The notes beneath the pieces were generated by a model, which saw only the letters and a program-made list of their open reading frames with translations, was not told where the DNA came from and made no database searches. Positions 36,801 through 48,018 of a stretch of DNA of 64,000 bases are shown here, one piece after another. The DNA is from Nannocystis bainbridge (GTDB taxonomy: Bacteria; Myxococcota_A; Polyangia; Nannocystales; Nannocystaceae), in assembly GCF_028368995.1 (NCBI RefSeq), contig NZ_JAQNDL010000005.1:320501-384500 (forward strand). The letters are read 5' to 3'. Made by a program: the position numbers and the translations under genes. Every line of letters begins with the position of its first letter. Positions within the stretch are counted from its first letter, which is position 1.

Positions 36801-36962
36801 ATGTTGTTCGCCCGCGTTCGCAGCGACGAGCGGGCCTTCTGGTTCCTCGGGCCTGCCACTTACGTCCGCCACGAAAGAGAGGCGCCGATGGCCGTCACGT
36901 GGCGCCTGCATCACGCGCTCCCCGGCGACCTCTTCACCGCGTTCGCCGCCGCGGTCGCCTGA
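33861..36962 (+). CDS. PLD-SF2 helicase-DUF3427 protein
   Basis: A 1033-residue protein. Residues 140-270 hold a phospholipase-D-like nuclease domain with one HxK motif (HAKAWLFHR) followed by YIGSSNLTHAA. Residues 310-650 form a superfamily 2 helicase: Walker A SATGTGKTV, DEFHH box, LLGLTATPERSDG, FSVDLFNEGIDVP and QQLGRGLRR. The last 370 residues match the DUF3427 region (EILAAFGVG, GVYWAKEARADLLAFTLDK, and SPTTRYRDYAIS). Proteins with this order act on DNA or RNA, and several are suspected in phage defence; alone it is best called a nuclease-helicase of unknown target. It is monocistronic. Confidence 0.9.
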   Translation: MSKRQEPPEQAWGLYETLITEAVAANVRDLSPRRSARVERLRPADAADRLALHLGRIVNRALAALPDEERVPRGVQLARQLIAQIASELALDLAPDLPREPGEVLRALLGRLPDGSAELLSEPMIPLLDTTLLTNAPGEPRLGHQLHAEIHSSDRIDLLMAFIRRSGLAPLLDALRRHCEAGRTLRLLTTTYTGSTEARALDQLRALGADIRISYDTGASRLHAKAWLFHRRSGFSTAYIGSSNLTHAAQVTGLEWNLRVSSARNPDVIDRVAAVFETYWNSDDFIAYDPDQFAAENERASGPVLLLSPIELRLEPFQERMLEQIALARAQGHHRNLLVSATGTGKTVMAAVDYARLRASLPRARLLFVAHREELLDQSLATFRHALREPSFGELWVGGQRPRRFEHVFASIQSLNAAGLADLDPRQFDVVIVDEFHHAAAPSYRALLDHITPLELLGLTATPERSDGLPLLGWFDGRIAAELRLWDAIDQRRLAPFLYYGIHDGLDLRDVAWRRGRGYDVASLSNLITANDVWARRVLAQLVARIDDPRAMRALGFCVSVDHARFMARVFNEAGIAALAVCGDSPDGERRAALDDLAARRVNIVFSVDLFNEGIDVPAVDTLLLLRPTDSPTLFLQQLGRGLRRSHGKEACTVLDFVGRHRAEFRFDRRFQALLGGSRRDLVQQIEHGFPFLPAGCHLELDPIAADIVLANIRQATPSRRPAKIEALRRLAREHGAPTLDQYLTEEGLDLADVYSGDGWSDLCEAAGLSLRPAGPREAELRRACARLLHIDDPERIAAFRDLVARDAPPPLTGMPERQRRLLRMLVAAVTERALDKTTTLAQASALLWQHPQVLAELRELLAVLAGRIDHLHHPLAERPDVPLQVHARYTRIEILAAFGVGAEAKVAPWQTGVYWAKEARADLLAFTLDKTSGNFSPTTRYRDYAISRELIHWESQAMTRATSETARRYQQHVQLGTAIMLFARVRSDERAFWFLGPATYVRHEREAPMAVTWRLHHALPGDLFTAFAAAVA

Positions 36963-37353
36963 CCGCTGCGTATCGCAGCGCTCCCTCTCGACTCACGGCC
37001 GCTCGCGCCCGCATGGTCTGCAGGGTCGCACGCGTGCCGTGACGCGCCGATCGCGTCCTTACACTCCCGTATGGGTCGGAGCCCGCCCACGTCCTCGGGT
37101 CGACGCCGAGGCACCGCGCTCACCCGATCTCGAGGATGTCCCGAAGGACAGCTGACCTCACATCGCGCCTGCGGCGCGAGGCTGCCGGGGACGTCCGCCT
37201 CGCTCGGCCCTGCGGCTCACGCGCGACGCTCCAGGAGCGCGACGGACGGGCGAAGCGTGCACCTCGTCCCTCGATCCTCGGGTTCGTGCCCAGGATGTCC
37301 GCGGACGGCTCGTCAGTATCTGCGGGCTGGCTGCGCGGTGTAAGCTCGCCGCG
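36963..37353. other. Intergenic region with one palindrome unit
   Basis: About 390 bases without a gene. It holds a perfect dispersed-family palindrome, TGTCCCGAAGGACA at 37137-37150, and a weak half unit near 37295. Confidence 0.55.
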
Positions 37354-38298
37354 ATGGCCGCAAGCGACAGGTCGAACGAAGAGCTCACCGCCGAGGTGGA
37401 GGCGCTTCGGCGGCAGGTGGAGGAGCTCGAGGTCGACGCGCGGCGGTACCGGGCGATGGTCGACAATGTCGCCCTCAGCGTCCAGGTCTGCGACGCCGCC
37501 GGTCGCGTCGTCGAGGTCAACCGCGGCTTCGAGCGGCTGTGGCACCTCTCGCTCGCCGCCGTGCACGGCCACGTCATCCTCGAGGACAAGCAGCTCGAGC
37601 CGTCCGGCAGCCTGCGCGGCGTTCGCCACGCCTACGCCACCGGCGAGGCCACCCGGCTGCCCGCCATTCGCTACGATCCGCGGCACACCGAGGGCGTCTC
37701 CGACGGCTCTGCGGGGTGGGTCGCCTCCTCGATCTACCCCGTGCGCGACGACGCCGGCCGGCTCGTCGAGGCCGTGATCATGCACTACGAGATCGGCGAG
37801 CTGAAGCGCAGCGAGGAGGAGCTGCGGATCCAGAACGAGGCGCTCGAGGCCGCGGTCGCCGCCCGCACGGCCGAGCTGTCCGAGCACCTGCGCCTGCTCC
37901 ACGCCCAGCAGCAGTCGCTGCGCGAGCTCTCCACGCCGGTGATCCGCCTGTGGCCGGGGATCCTCGCGCTGCCGCTGATCGGGGTGATCGACGCCGCCCG
38001 GGCGACGCAGATCATGGAGAACCTGCTCTCGGCGATCGTCCATCACCGCGCCTCGCAGGTCCTGCTCGACGTCACCGGCGTGCCCGTCATCGACGCGGAG
38101 GTCGCCGCCCACCTGTGCCAGACCGTCGGCGCCGCGGCGCTGCTCGGCGTGCGCTGCATCCTCGTCGGCATCTCGCCGACCATGGCGCAGACCCTCGTCG
38201 AGCTCGACCTCGACCTCACGCGCCTGGCCACCGCCGCGAGCCTGGAAGACGGCCTCCGACAGGCGCTCGCGCAGCGCAGCCCGACCCCCCGCGGCTGA
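37354..38298 (+). CDS. PAS-STAS (RsbR-like) stress-signalling protein
   Basis: A 314-residue cytoplasmic protein. A coiled coil (residues 5-30) precedes a PAS domain (about residues 30-150; RYRAMVDNVALSVQVCDAAG), a second coiled coil (LKRSEEELRIQNEALEAAV), and a STAS domain (residues 185-310). The STAS part is very close to RsbRA: LSTPVIRLWPGILALPLIG, DVTGVPVIDAEVAAHLCQT, LLGVRCILVGISP and AQTLVELDLDL. Both Thr residues phosphorylated in RsbR (TGVP and AQT) are present. It probably forms a stressosome-type complex; RsbS and RsbT homologues are not in this window. The GAF-STAS protein at 29298-30305 may be a paralogous partner. Confidence 0.9.
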   Translation: MAASDRSNEELTAEVEALRRQVEELEVDARRYRAMVDNVALSVQVCDAAGRVVEVNRGFERLWHLSLAAVHGHVILEDKQLEPSGSLRGVRHAYATGEATRLPAIRYDPRHTEGVSDGSAGWVASSIYPVRDDAGRLVEAVIMHYEIGELKRSEEELRIQNEALEAAVAARTAELSEHLRLLHAQQQSLRELSTPVIRLWPGILALPLIGVIDAARATQIMENLLSAIVHHRASQVLLDVTGVPVIDAEVAAHLCQTVGAAALLGVRCILVGISPTMAQTLVELDLDLTRLATAASLEDGLRQALAQRSPTPRG

Positions 38299-38443
38299 TC
38301 GTCGCCAGGCGTCGCGCCGGAGCAGCCGCCGCCGGCAGGCGCTCGCGCAGCGCGACCCGGCGTTGGGACCCAGATCGTCGTGATCATGCGCTAGCCCGCG
38401 CCGAGGGTTGACATCCGCCCGAGGCCGGGGAAACGATCGCGGG

Positions 38444-38869
38444 ATGATGAGAGCATCCGCCGCCCGCGGCCGAACGCAGGTCATCGGCGTCATCAACACC
38501 TGCATGACCTTCCAAGTGGCGGTGATCGTGCTGTTCGTGGCCGTCCGTGGCGGCGAGCGGCTGCCGCAGCAGCTCGTCCGCACTCTCCTGGCCGCCGGCC
38601 TGTGCTACGCGCTCTACCGCGGCGCTCCGTGGGCGCGCTGGACCACGGCCGTGCTGTACGGCTTCGCCGGCGCGCTGGGGATGGTCCTGCTGGCGACCGA
38701 CCACGACACCGTGAACGCGATGACGCTGTTCCAGTTCGCTATGGCCACCAGCTTCCTCTCCTGCACCGTGGTCCTGGTGCTCTCGCGCGACGTGGCGGCG
38801 TACTTTCGCCGCGACACCGCCGTCCGCTCGCCGCCCGGGCAGCCCCGCGCCCCGGACAAAGTGCAATGA
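38444..38869 (+). CDS. Small integral membrane protein
   Basis: A 141-residue protein starting at the ATG at 38444 (or 38447). Four hydrophobic segments lie at about residues 12-32, 43-60, 66-84 and 92-112, followed by a charged tail. It resembles short uncharacterised four-helix membrane proteins. No partner gene is adjacent. Confidence 0.72.
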   Translation: MMRASAARGRTQVIGVINTCMTFQVAVIVLFVAVRGGERLPQQLVRTLLAAGLCYALYRGAPWARWTTAVLYGFAGALGMVLLATDHDTVNAMTLFQFAMATSFLSCTVVLVLSRDVAAYFRRDTAVRSPPGQPRAPDKVQ

Positions 38870-39284
38870 CCATTGGGACATGTGTCGGGAGGGCTACTGC
38901 CCCATCCTCCGACGCCAGGCCACGAAGCTCGACCCGATCGCAGTCGCCAGCCGCGAGAGGGGGTCCTTCCGTCCCTCAACGCCAGGTATAGAAGCGTTCC
39001 ATCTGCTCATGACGCCTCCGGCGTGTGCTCCAAGCACCTTCGCCCGCAGCGAGTCATTTATCACAACAGATGACCCAAGAGACATGTTGCGCCCCCGCTC
39101 CTCCGCCGGGCGGCCGCGCGCGTCGGCTCGCCCAATCGCGCGAGGCGCTCATCCGGGTCCCCCTCCCCCCGGCCGCCCTCACCAGTAACTCCCCCGAGCG
39201 CGCCTCCTCCTCGTACGAATCGGCGGTCCGCGCCTCGGTCGATACCCCACCCATTCGCGCACGAAAACGCCACCGACGCGCGAT
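38870..39284. other. Intergenic region, no gene seen
   Basis: About 415 bases with no convincing protein frame on either strand. Degenerate traces of the palindrome family (GGGACATGTGTC near 38876, GAGACATGTT near 39080) are present. Confidence 0.45.
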
Positions 39285-39318
39285 CTAAGTCAGTTGACTT
39301 TTCAGGCGAATGACTTAG
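39285..39318 (+). promoter_or_regulatory. Operator/promoter with AAGTCA palindromes
   Basis: CTAAGTCA at 39285-39292 pairs with TGACTTAG at 39311-39318, and the first arm also forms AAGTCAGTTGACTT at 39287-39300. Three half-sites of one motif are therefore phased within 34 bases. TTGACT at 39294-39299 could be a -35 box with a weak -10 at 39316. The site lies about 255 bases before the monooxygenase start and in much lower GC than its surroundings, as expected for a TetR/MarR-type operator. Confidence 0.55.
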
Positions 39319-39574
39319 TGTACCGGCCCGGGAGGATGCGCTCCCAGACCACCTCTAAAAAGCCCACGGGAGGGGCTCCTCCCATTCCCTGGAATGCCGC
39401 GCCCCCGGTCGGATCTGCCGTGGTCGCGCCGGGACCGTCATCGCCCTGCGATGATTCGCGGGACCGCGCCCTCGCCGGCGCGCCCGCGCATAGGTCCGCC
39501 CGTGGCTCGACGAATGATGGCAGCGCCCTTGCCCCTTCGGGCCGGCGCCTCTTTGCAGCGAAGGATGTGCGACG

Positions 39575-41386
<1,812 letters not shown>

Positions 41387-41405
41387 ACGCGCCCCGGAGG
41401 ACCTC

Positions 41406-43046
41406 ATGCGTCGCGCGCTCCAAGCACTCGTGATCACCTGCCTCGCGCTGGGCCCCACCAGCCAGGCCCAGGCCGCCCCGCCGCCCAAATACCGCCAGGA
41501 GGTCGTGGTCGCCGGCTCATCGTTCCAGGGCGTGCACGGGCTGGTCGTCGACAAGGGTCGATTGCTGGCCGGCAACCTGCTCGGCCAGACCGTGCACGCC
41601 GTCGACCTCGCCACCGGCGCCGTCTCGACCGTGGTGGGCCCGCCGCTCGGCGGCGCCGACGACCTGACCCTCGGGCCAGATGGCTCGATGTACTGGACCG
41701 GCTTCTTCTCCGGCCAGCTGATGCGACGCACCCCGCAGGGCAAGGTCCGCGCGATCGCCAAGGACCTGCCGGGCCTCAACTCGCTGGCGTTCCGCGGCGA
41801 CGGCCGGCTCTACGTCACCCAGCTGGGCCCGGCCGACGCCCTGTGGCAGGTCGACCCGACCGGCAAGCAGAAGCCGCGGCAGGTCCTGGCCGCGCCGGGC
41901 TTCCTCAACGGCTTCGAGTTCGGCCCCGACGACCGCCTGTACGGCCCGCTCCTGCTCAAGGGACAGGTCGTGCGGGTCGACGTCGACACCGGCAAGATCG
42001 AGGTCGTCGCCGGCGGCTTCACCATGCCGACCGCGGTCAACTTCGACAGCAAGCGCGAGCACCTGTTCGTCGTCGACGCCGCGACCGGCGAGCTCGTGCG
42101 CGTGCGCGTGGCCACCGGCGAGAAAAAGCTCGTCGCCCAGCTTCCGACCGGGCTCGACAACCTCGCCGTCGGCCCCGACGACCGGGTCTACGTGTCCAAC
42201 ATGGTCGACAACGACATCCGCGTGGTGAACCCCGCCGACGGCTCGGTGCGCACCGTGGTCGCCGCGCGCCTCACCGTGCCCTCCGGCCTCGCCGTCGCCC
42301 CGGACGACGTCGACGAGCAGCTGTGGGTCGCCGACGTGTACGCGCTGCGGCGGGTCGGCGGGCGTGACGGCAAGATCGCCCAGACCACCCGCGTGCTCTC
42401 GACGCCGATGGTGTTCCCGATGCACGTCAGCCTCGGCGACAAGCACGGGATCCTCAGCAGCGCCTACCTCGCAAGCGTGCAGGTGCTCGACCGGGCCAAC
42501 GGCGCGGTCCTGCGGACGATCCCCAACACCGGCGGCGTTCAGGGGGCGATCGAGCTCGGCGACGGCGCGCTGGTGGCCGCCGAAGCGACCACGGGCCGGC
42601 TCGTGCGCATCGACAAGGCCGAGCCCGCGACGACCACCGTGCTCAGCGAGGGCCTGCAGGGCCCGGTGGGCCTGGTCGGCGACCTGCAGGCGGACGAGCC
42701 GGCGGTCTACGTCACCGAGGTGCGCGCGGGCCGGGTCACGCGCGTGCGCCTGTCGGACGGGGCCAAGCGCACGGTCGCCAAGGGCCTGCGCGCGCCCGAG
42801 GGCATCGCCCGTCACCCCGACGGCGGCCTCGTCGTCGCCGAGGTCGGCCGCAAGCGCCTGGTCCGCATCGACCCCGCGACGGGCCGCAAGACCGTGCTGG
42901 CGAGCGGCCTGCGCATCGGCCTGCCCGAGAGCCGCGGCCTGCCGCCCGGTTACGTGCCGACCGGGGTCGCCGTGGGCCGCTCGGGCACCATCTACGTCTC
43001 GTCGGACGTCGAGAGCGCCCTCTATCGATTCGTGCCGGTCCCCTGA
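41406..43046 (+). CDS. Exported SMP-30/NHL-like beta-propeller
   Basis: A 546-residue periplasmic or secreted protein with a signal peptide (MRRALQALVITCLALG, cleavage near AQA-AP) and GGAGG before the ATG. The whole mature protein is built of about twelve propeller blades with repeated phrases: HGLVVDKGRLLAGN, DDLTLGPDGSMYWTGF, NSLAFRGDGRLYVTQ, DNLAVGPDDRVYVSN, GLAVAPDDVDEQLWVADV. It resembles SMP-30/gluconolactonase or NHL proteins and may be a lactone hydrolase or a binding protein. A lactonase would suit the ester/lactone product of the monooxygenase encoded just upstream; that pairing is inference. Confidence 0.85.
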   Translation: MRRALQALVITCLALGPTSQAQAAPPPKYRQEVVVAGSSFQGVHGLVVDKGRLLAGNLLGQTVHAVDLATGAVSTVVGPPLGGADDLTLGPDGSMYWTGFFSGQLMRRTPQGKVRAIAKDLPGLNSLAFRGDGRLYVTQLGPADALWQVDPTGKQKPRQVLAAPGFLNGFEFGPDDRLYGPLLLKGQVVRVDVDTGKIEVVAGGFTMPTAVNFDSKREHLFVVDAATGELVRVRVATGEKKLVAQLPTGLDNLAVGPDDRVYVSNMVDNDIRVVNPADGSVRTVVAARLTVPSGLAVAPDDVDEQLWVADVYALRRVGGRDGKIAQTTRVLSTPMVFPMHVSLGDKHGILSSAYLASVQVLDRANGAVLRTIPNTGGVQGAIELGDGALVAAEATTGRLVRIDKAEPATTTVLSEGLQGPVGLVGDLQADEPAVYVTEVRAGRVTRVRLSDGAKRTVAKGLRAPEGIARHPDGGLVVAEVGRKRLVRIDPATGRKTVLASGLRIGLPESRGLPPGYVPTGVAVGRSGTIYVSSDVESALYRFVPVP

Positions 43047-43050
43047 ACAC

Positions 43051-43440
43051 TCACCCGATCGGCTGATACAGCTGGATCAGGTTGCCGCAGGTGTCGGCGA
43101 GGATTGCGATCGACACCGCGCCCATCGGCGTCGGCTCGATCGTGAAGGCCACCCCGCGCGCGCGCAGCCGATCGTACTCCGCCGCGAGGTCGTCGACCTC
43201 GAACGCCGTCAGCGGGATCCCCTGGGAGAACAGCGCCGCCTGGTACGTCTTCGCCGCCGGGTTGGCGTTGGGCTCGAGCACCAGCTCGACATCGCCGGGC
43301 CCCTCCGGCGAGACCACCGTGATCCAGCGGTACTCGCCGATCGGCAGGTCGTGCTTCGGCTTGAAGCCGAGCACCTCGGTGTAAAACCGCAGCGCCTTGT
43401 CCTGATCGTCGACCATGATGCTGTTCAGCTTGATCTTCAT
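43051..43440 (-). CDS. VOC-family (glyoxalase-fold) protein
   Basis: A 129-residue protein with the two beta-alpha-beta-beta-beta halves of the vicinal-oxygen-chelate fold: KLNSIMVDDQDKALRFYTEV, then WITVVSPEG and DVELVLEP, then IPLTAFEVDDLAAEYDRLRA and the closing DTCGNLIQLYQP with the usual metal-type Glu replaced by Gln. The last point suggests binding rather than classic metal catalysis. It is 47 bases downstream of the AraC regulator, so the pair is an operon, and it converges with the propeller gene. Confidence 0.9.
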   Translation of the reverse strand: MKIKLNSIMVDDQDKALRFYTEVLGFKPKHDLPIGEYRWITVVSPEGPGDVELVLEPNANPAAKTYQAALFSQGIPLTAFEVDDLAAEYDRLRARGVAFTIEPTPMGAVSIAILADTCGNLIQLYQPIG

Positions 43441-43487
43441 CGCTTCGCCTCCGTGGATGCGCGGCGAGCATGACAGCTGCCGTACGG

Positions 43488-43931
43488 TCACGCTTCTCGA
43501 AAATTGCGAAACGTGCCCGGCGGCAGCCCGCCCATCAGCGTCAGGCAGCCCGCGACCGGGCTCACCGGCCGCGACGGCGGCACCTGCACCAGCCCTCGCA
43601 GACGCCGCTGATACGCCGACGGCGTCACCCCGACCCGCCGCCGGAACAGCGCGCTGAAGCTCCCGAGGCTGGAGAAGCCGACCTCCAGACACACCTCGGT
43701 CACCGGCATGTGCCCGGCCGCCAGCAGCCGGCGGGCGCGACCCAGCCGCGCGTGGATCCGGAGCTGATGCGGCGTCGCCCCGAACACCGCCTCGAACTGC
43801 CGGATGAAGTGGTACTGCGAGATGCCGACGGCGCGCGCGACCTCGCCGACCGACGCCTGGCCCTCGCCGACCTCGCACAGCAGGTCGCGCGCGCGGCACA
43901 GATGGCGGAAGACGTCGGGCCGCAGCAGCAT
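43488..43931 (-). CDS. AraC-family regulator, DNA-binding domain only
   Basis: A 147-residue protein that is essentially the double-HTH AraC domain: ASVGEVARAVGISQYHFIRQFEAVFG (first HTH) and PVTEVCLEVGFSSLGSFSALFRRRVGVTPSAYQ (second HTH, signature). There is no ligand-binding domain, so activity is set by level or partner rather than by an attached sensor. It is followed by the VOC gene, a frequent pairing in small stress or resistance operons. Confidence 0.92.
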   Translation of the reverse strand: MLLRPDVFRHLCRARDLLCEVGEGQASVGEVARAVGISQYHFIRQFEAVFGATPHQLRIHARLGRARRLLAAGHMPVTEVCLEVGFSSLGSFSALFRRRVGVTPSAYQRRLRGLVQVPPSRPVSPVAGCLTLMGGLPPGTFRNFREA

Positions 43932-44073
43932 CCGCCGCGAGCCTACCGCGGAGCGCCGGCCACCGCGAGCGTCCAGATCGCCGGGTCACGCAGGCCCTGC
44001 AGCGTTGCGCAAACGAGTCGCCGCTCGACCCTCGCCAGGCCCCTCAAACCGGCCCTGCGAAGCCTCCTGCGGG

Positions 44074-44089
44074 TGGTACGGGCCTTGCT
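44074..44089 (+). promoter_or_regulatory. Sigma-54 promoter (-24/-12)
   Basis: TGGTACG-GGCC-TTGCT matches the consensus TGGCACG-N4-TTGCW with one change and the exact GG-N10-GC spacing. It lies 25 bases before the ATG of the 45-residue membrane peptide gene. Confidence 0.75.
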
Positions 44090-44113
44090 AACTCGAGCGG
44101 CGAGGATCTTCGA

Positions 44114-44251
44114 ATGACCACCACCTTCGCCTTCATCGCAGCCTTCCCCGGTCTCTTGCAGAACATGCTCGGCTGGCTCTGCGGCGCGCTCGTCATCCTC
44201 GGCCTGTTCCTCTTCAACCGCAGCCGCATGCGCGAGCCTTCGCACGAGTGA
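44114..44251 (+). CDS. 45-residue single-helix membrane peptide
   Basis: A short gene starting MTTTFAFIAAFPG, with one hydrophobic helix (LLQNMLGWLCGALVILGLFL) and a charged tail ending SRMREPSHE. It is credible despite its size because a sigma-54 promoter sits 25 bases upstream and GAGG lies in the leader. It resembles small inner-membrane stress peptides (phage-shock type in size and regulation), but no homologue is known to me. It lies next to the CX3C lipoprotein gene, which has its own sigma-54 promoter. Confidence 0.65.
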   Translation: MTTTFAFIAAFPGLLQNMLGWLCGALVILGLFLFNRSRMREPSHE

Positions 44252-44346
44252 TGCGGCCGAGCCCGGTGCGGACGCAGCATCTGCACCGCCGCGCAGGGCG
44301 TTCGCCCGCGCCAGCGAGCCCGGCGGGGAATCGCAGCGAGAACCGC

Positions 44347-44362
44347 TGGCACGCGGATTGCT
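44347..44362 (+). promoter_or_regulatory. Sigma-54 promoter (-24/-12), consensus
   Basis: TGGCACG-CGGA-TTGCT is a perfect consensus with correct GG-N10-GC spacing. The predicted start of transcription (about 44373) is only a few bases before the ATG at 44376, implying a leaderless or nearly leaderless message. Confidence 0.85.
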
Positions 44363-44375
44363 GCTATGACGGCGC

Positions 44376-44861
44376 ATGCACGTCGCCCTCCGCTGTCTCT
44401 TCACCTCGCTCCTGTTCGCCGCCGCCTGCGACGCGCCGCCGCCCGCGCCGCGCGTCGAGACCCGCAACGCCAACCCGAGCGGCGACCGCCAGGGCCTCTC
44501 GGGCTGCCTCGACGATTGCAGCGCGCAGAAGCTGAGCGGCACCGACGCGGCGACCTGTCGCAACAATTGCGAGGCCTCGTTCAGGGTCGCCCCCACCGCC
44601 GCCGGCGCGCCCGCGCTCGACACAACGGTCAAGTGCCTCGACCGCTGCCACCGGCAAGCGCCGAAGGACGCCGCCTGCGCCGACGCCTGCAAGGGGTCGG
44701 CGCAATCGCTGGAGTCGGAGTTCCCCGGCGCGCTGGGCCGCCTCGGCGCCTGCGTCGACGCCTGCCACGCCGATCGCAGCCTGGCCGACACCGACCGCTA
44801 CACGTGCGTCAACAACTGCGCGCAGACGGCGAAGATCGCCGACAAGCCGGCCGCGCAGTGA
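44376..44861 (+). CDS. CX3C-repeat lipoprotein
   Basis: A 161-residue protein with a lipoprotein signal (LRCLFTSLLFAAAC). The mature part has six CxxxC pairs: CLDDC, CRNNC, CLDRC, CADAC, CVDAC and CVNNC. Paired CX3C motifs within helices are typical of helical-hairpin, disulfide-bonded or metal-binding periplasmic proteins. A consensus sigma-54 promoter lies directly before it, and it converges with the NtrC-type regulator gene, so it is a probable target of that regulator. Its role is unknown. Confidence 0.82.
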   Translation: MHVALRCLFTSLLFAAACDAPPPAPRVETRNANPSGDRQGLSGCLDDCSAQKLSGTDAATCRNNCEASFRVAPTAAGAPALDTTVKCLDRCHRQAPKDAACADACKGSAQSLESEFPGALGRLGACVDACHADRSLADTDRYTCVNNCAQTAKIADKPAAQ

Positions 44862-44901
44862 CGCGGCCCTGCGCGCTGCGGTGAGGCACCGCAGCCGCGC
44901 T

Positions 44902-46259
<1,358 letters not shown>

Positions 46260-46263
<4 letters not shown>

Positions 46264-47972
46264 CCGTGGTTCTCCATACGCGAGCGGATCGCACTGTCGG
46301 GCGGGCCGTCGAGCGGCAGCACGATGCGGAAGACCGTGCACCCGCGCTTGCTCTCGACGTCGAGGGTGCCACCGTGATCGGTGACGATGCGATACGAGAT
46401 CGACAGACCGAGCCCGGTGCCCTGCGCCTTGGTCGAGAAGAACGCGTCGAAGATCGGCGCGTCGTCGGGGATCCCGGGGCCGTCGTCCTCGATCTCGAAC
46501 GACACCGTCTGCGGCTGCCTGCGCGCCCGCAGGACCACGCGTCCGGCCCGGCCCTCGCCGCTGACCGCCTCGACCGCGTTCTGCGTCAGGTTGAGCAGCA
46601 CCTGCTCGAGCTTGGCCCCGTCGGCCTCGAGCTCGAGCGCCTGCGGCGGCACGTCGAGCTCCACCGCGACCCCGTGCTGATGCGCCTGCGCGGCCACCAT
46701 CTGGGCCGCGCGCTCGAGCAGCGTCTGCGCCATTACGCGCTTGACCAGCAGCGGCTTCGGCCGCGCGAACGCCAGGAACTCGGTGACCAGGCTGCCGAGG
46801 CGCTTGATCTCGTCGGCGACCACGCCGACGGTCTCGATCAGCTCGGGGTGCGCGCCGGACCGCTTCAGCGAGCGGTCGAGGTAGGTGACGTGCAGCTGCG
46901 CCCCGTTGAGCGGGTTGCGGATCTCGTGGGCCAGGCCGGCCGCGAGGGTGCCGATCGCCGCCAGCTTCTCCTGCTGCTTGGTGCGGGCCAGCAGCGCCTT
47001 CTCGTGGGTGGTGTCGCGGCCGATGGCGAACACGCACACGTCGTCGCCGCTCGACGGCGCGTGCGTCAGCTGCCACAGCACGCTGCGCCGCTGCCCCGAG
47101 CGGGTGCTGATCGCGGTCTCGATCGCCCGGCTCACCACCTCGCGCTCGCCCGCCGTCGCCGCGAAGCCGCCCAGGACCTCGCGCAGCGCCGCGCCCTCGC
47201 CGGTCTCGTCGATCGCCAGGCACTCGAGCAGCGGGCGCCCGATCACCTCGTCGCGCGCGAACCCGGTGACCCGCTCGGCCTCCTGATTGAACAGCAGGAT
47301 CGCCCCGCGCGCGTCGAGGCCGACGATGACCACGTGGGCCAGCTCGACCGCGTTGACGTAGCGGTGCTCCGTGCGCGCCAGCGAGGCGTCGAGCGCCTTG
47401 CGCTCGAGCCGCTCGACCTGCTGGATGCGGGCGACGAAGTTGTCGCGGTAGCTCTCGAGCATGATCGCCAGCTCGAGGTCGAGCAGGCGCGACACGGCGT
47501 CCATCACGTGCAGCCCCGCCGGCCCCTCGGCCTCGGCGATGCGCTGCAGCGACGAGCGGATGAGCGCCATCGCCGTGAACATGTAGCGCTGCGGCAGCCC
47601 GACCTTGACGTGCACCCGGCCGATCTTGGCCGTGTCTTCGAAGTACGCCTCGTCGTAGCGGCCGCCGAACAGCCGCTCCATCCACAGCACCAGCGACCGC
47701 TGCAGCCGCGCGATCTGGGCCTCGCCGGTGAACACCGCGTGCGCCTCGTCGTGCAGGCGGATCCGGTCGTAGAACTCCTGGGCGATGCGAGCGAAGTGCG
47801 GCGCCGCGACGTCACGGAAGCCCCGCAGCAGCGCCGCGTCCTCGGCCGCGAACGCGACGTAGCGCTTCAGCTCCTCGAAGCGGGTCTCGGCGGCAGGCGG
47901 GTCCCGTGCTGGAAGACCATGGTTCGACAGGGAAGACCGTCGCTCTCGCTGGGTGCGCGTGAAAATTACCAT
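46260..47972 (-). CDS. Globin-coupled sensor histidine kinase
   Basis: A 570-residue soluble kinase with no membrane segment. Residues 30-175 form a protoglobin sensor domain: FEELKRYVAFAAEDAALL, FYDRIRLHDEA and IGRVHVKVGLPQRYM, in which the His is the expected proximal heme ligand. A PAS domain follows (about 205-325; VVIVGLDARGAILLFNQEAE). The transmitter has the H-box GLAHEIRNPLNG, N-box LNLTQNAVEAV, and G-boxes DDGPGIP and GTGLGLSISYRIV. Heme binding would make it a sensor of O2, NO or redox state. It is translationally coupled to the NtrC-type regulator, its evident partner. Confidence 0.93.
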
Positions 47973-48018
47973 CTCGACCTGCGCGCCAACAAGGGCCCGG
48001 AAGGCCGCGGACTCGGCC

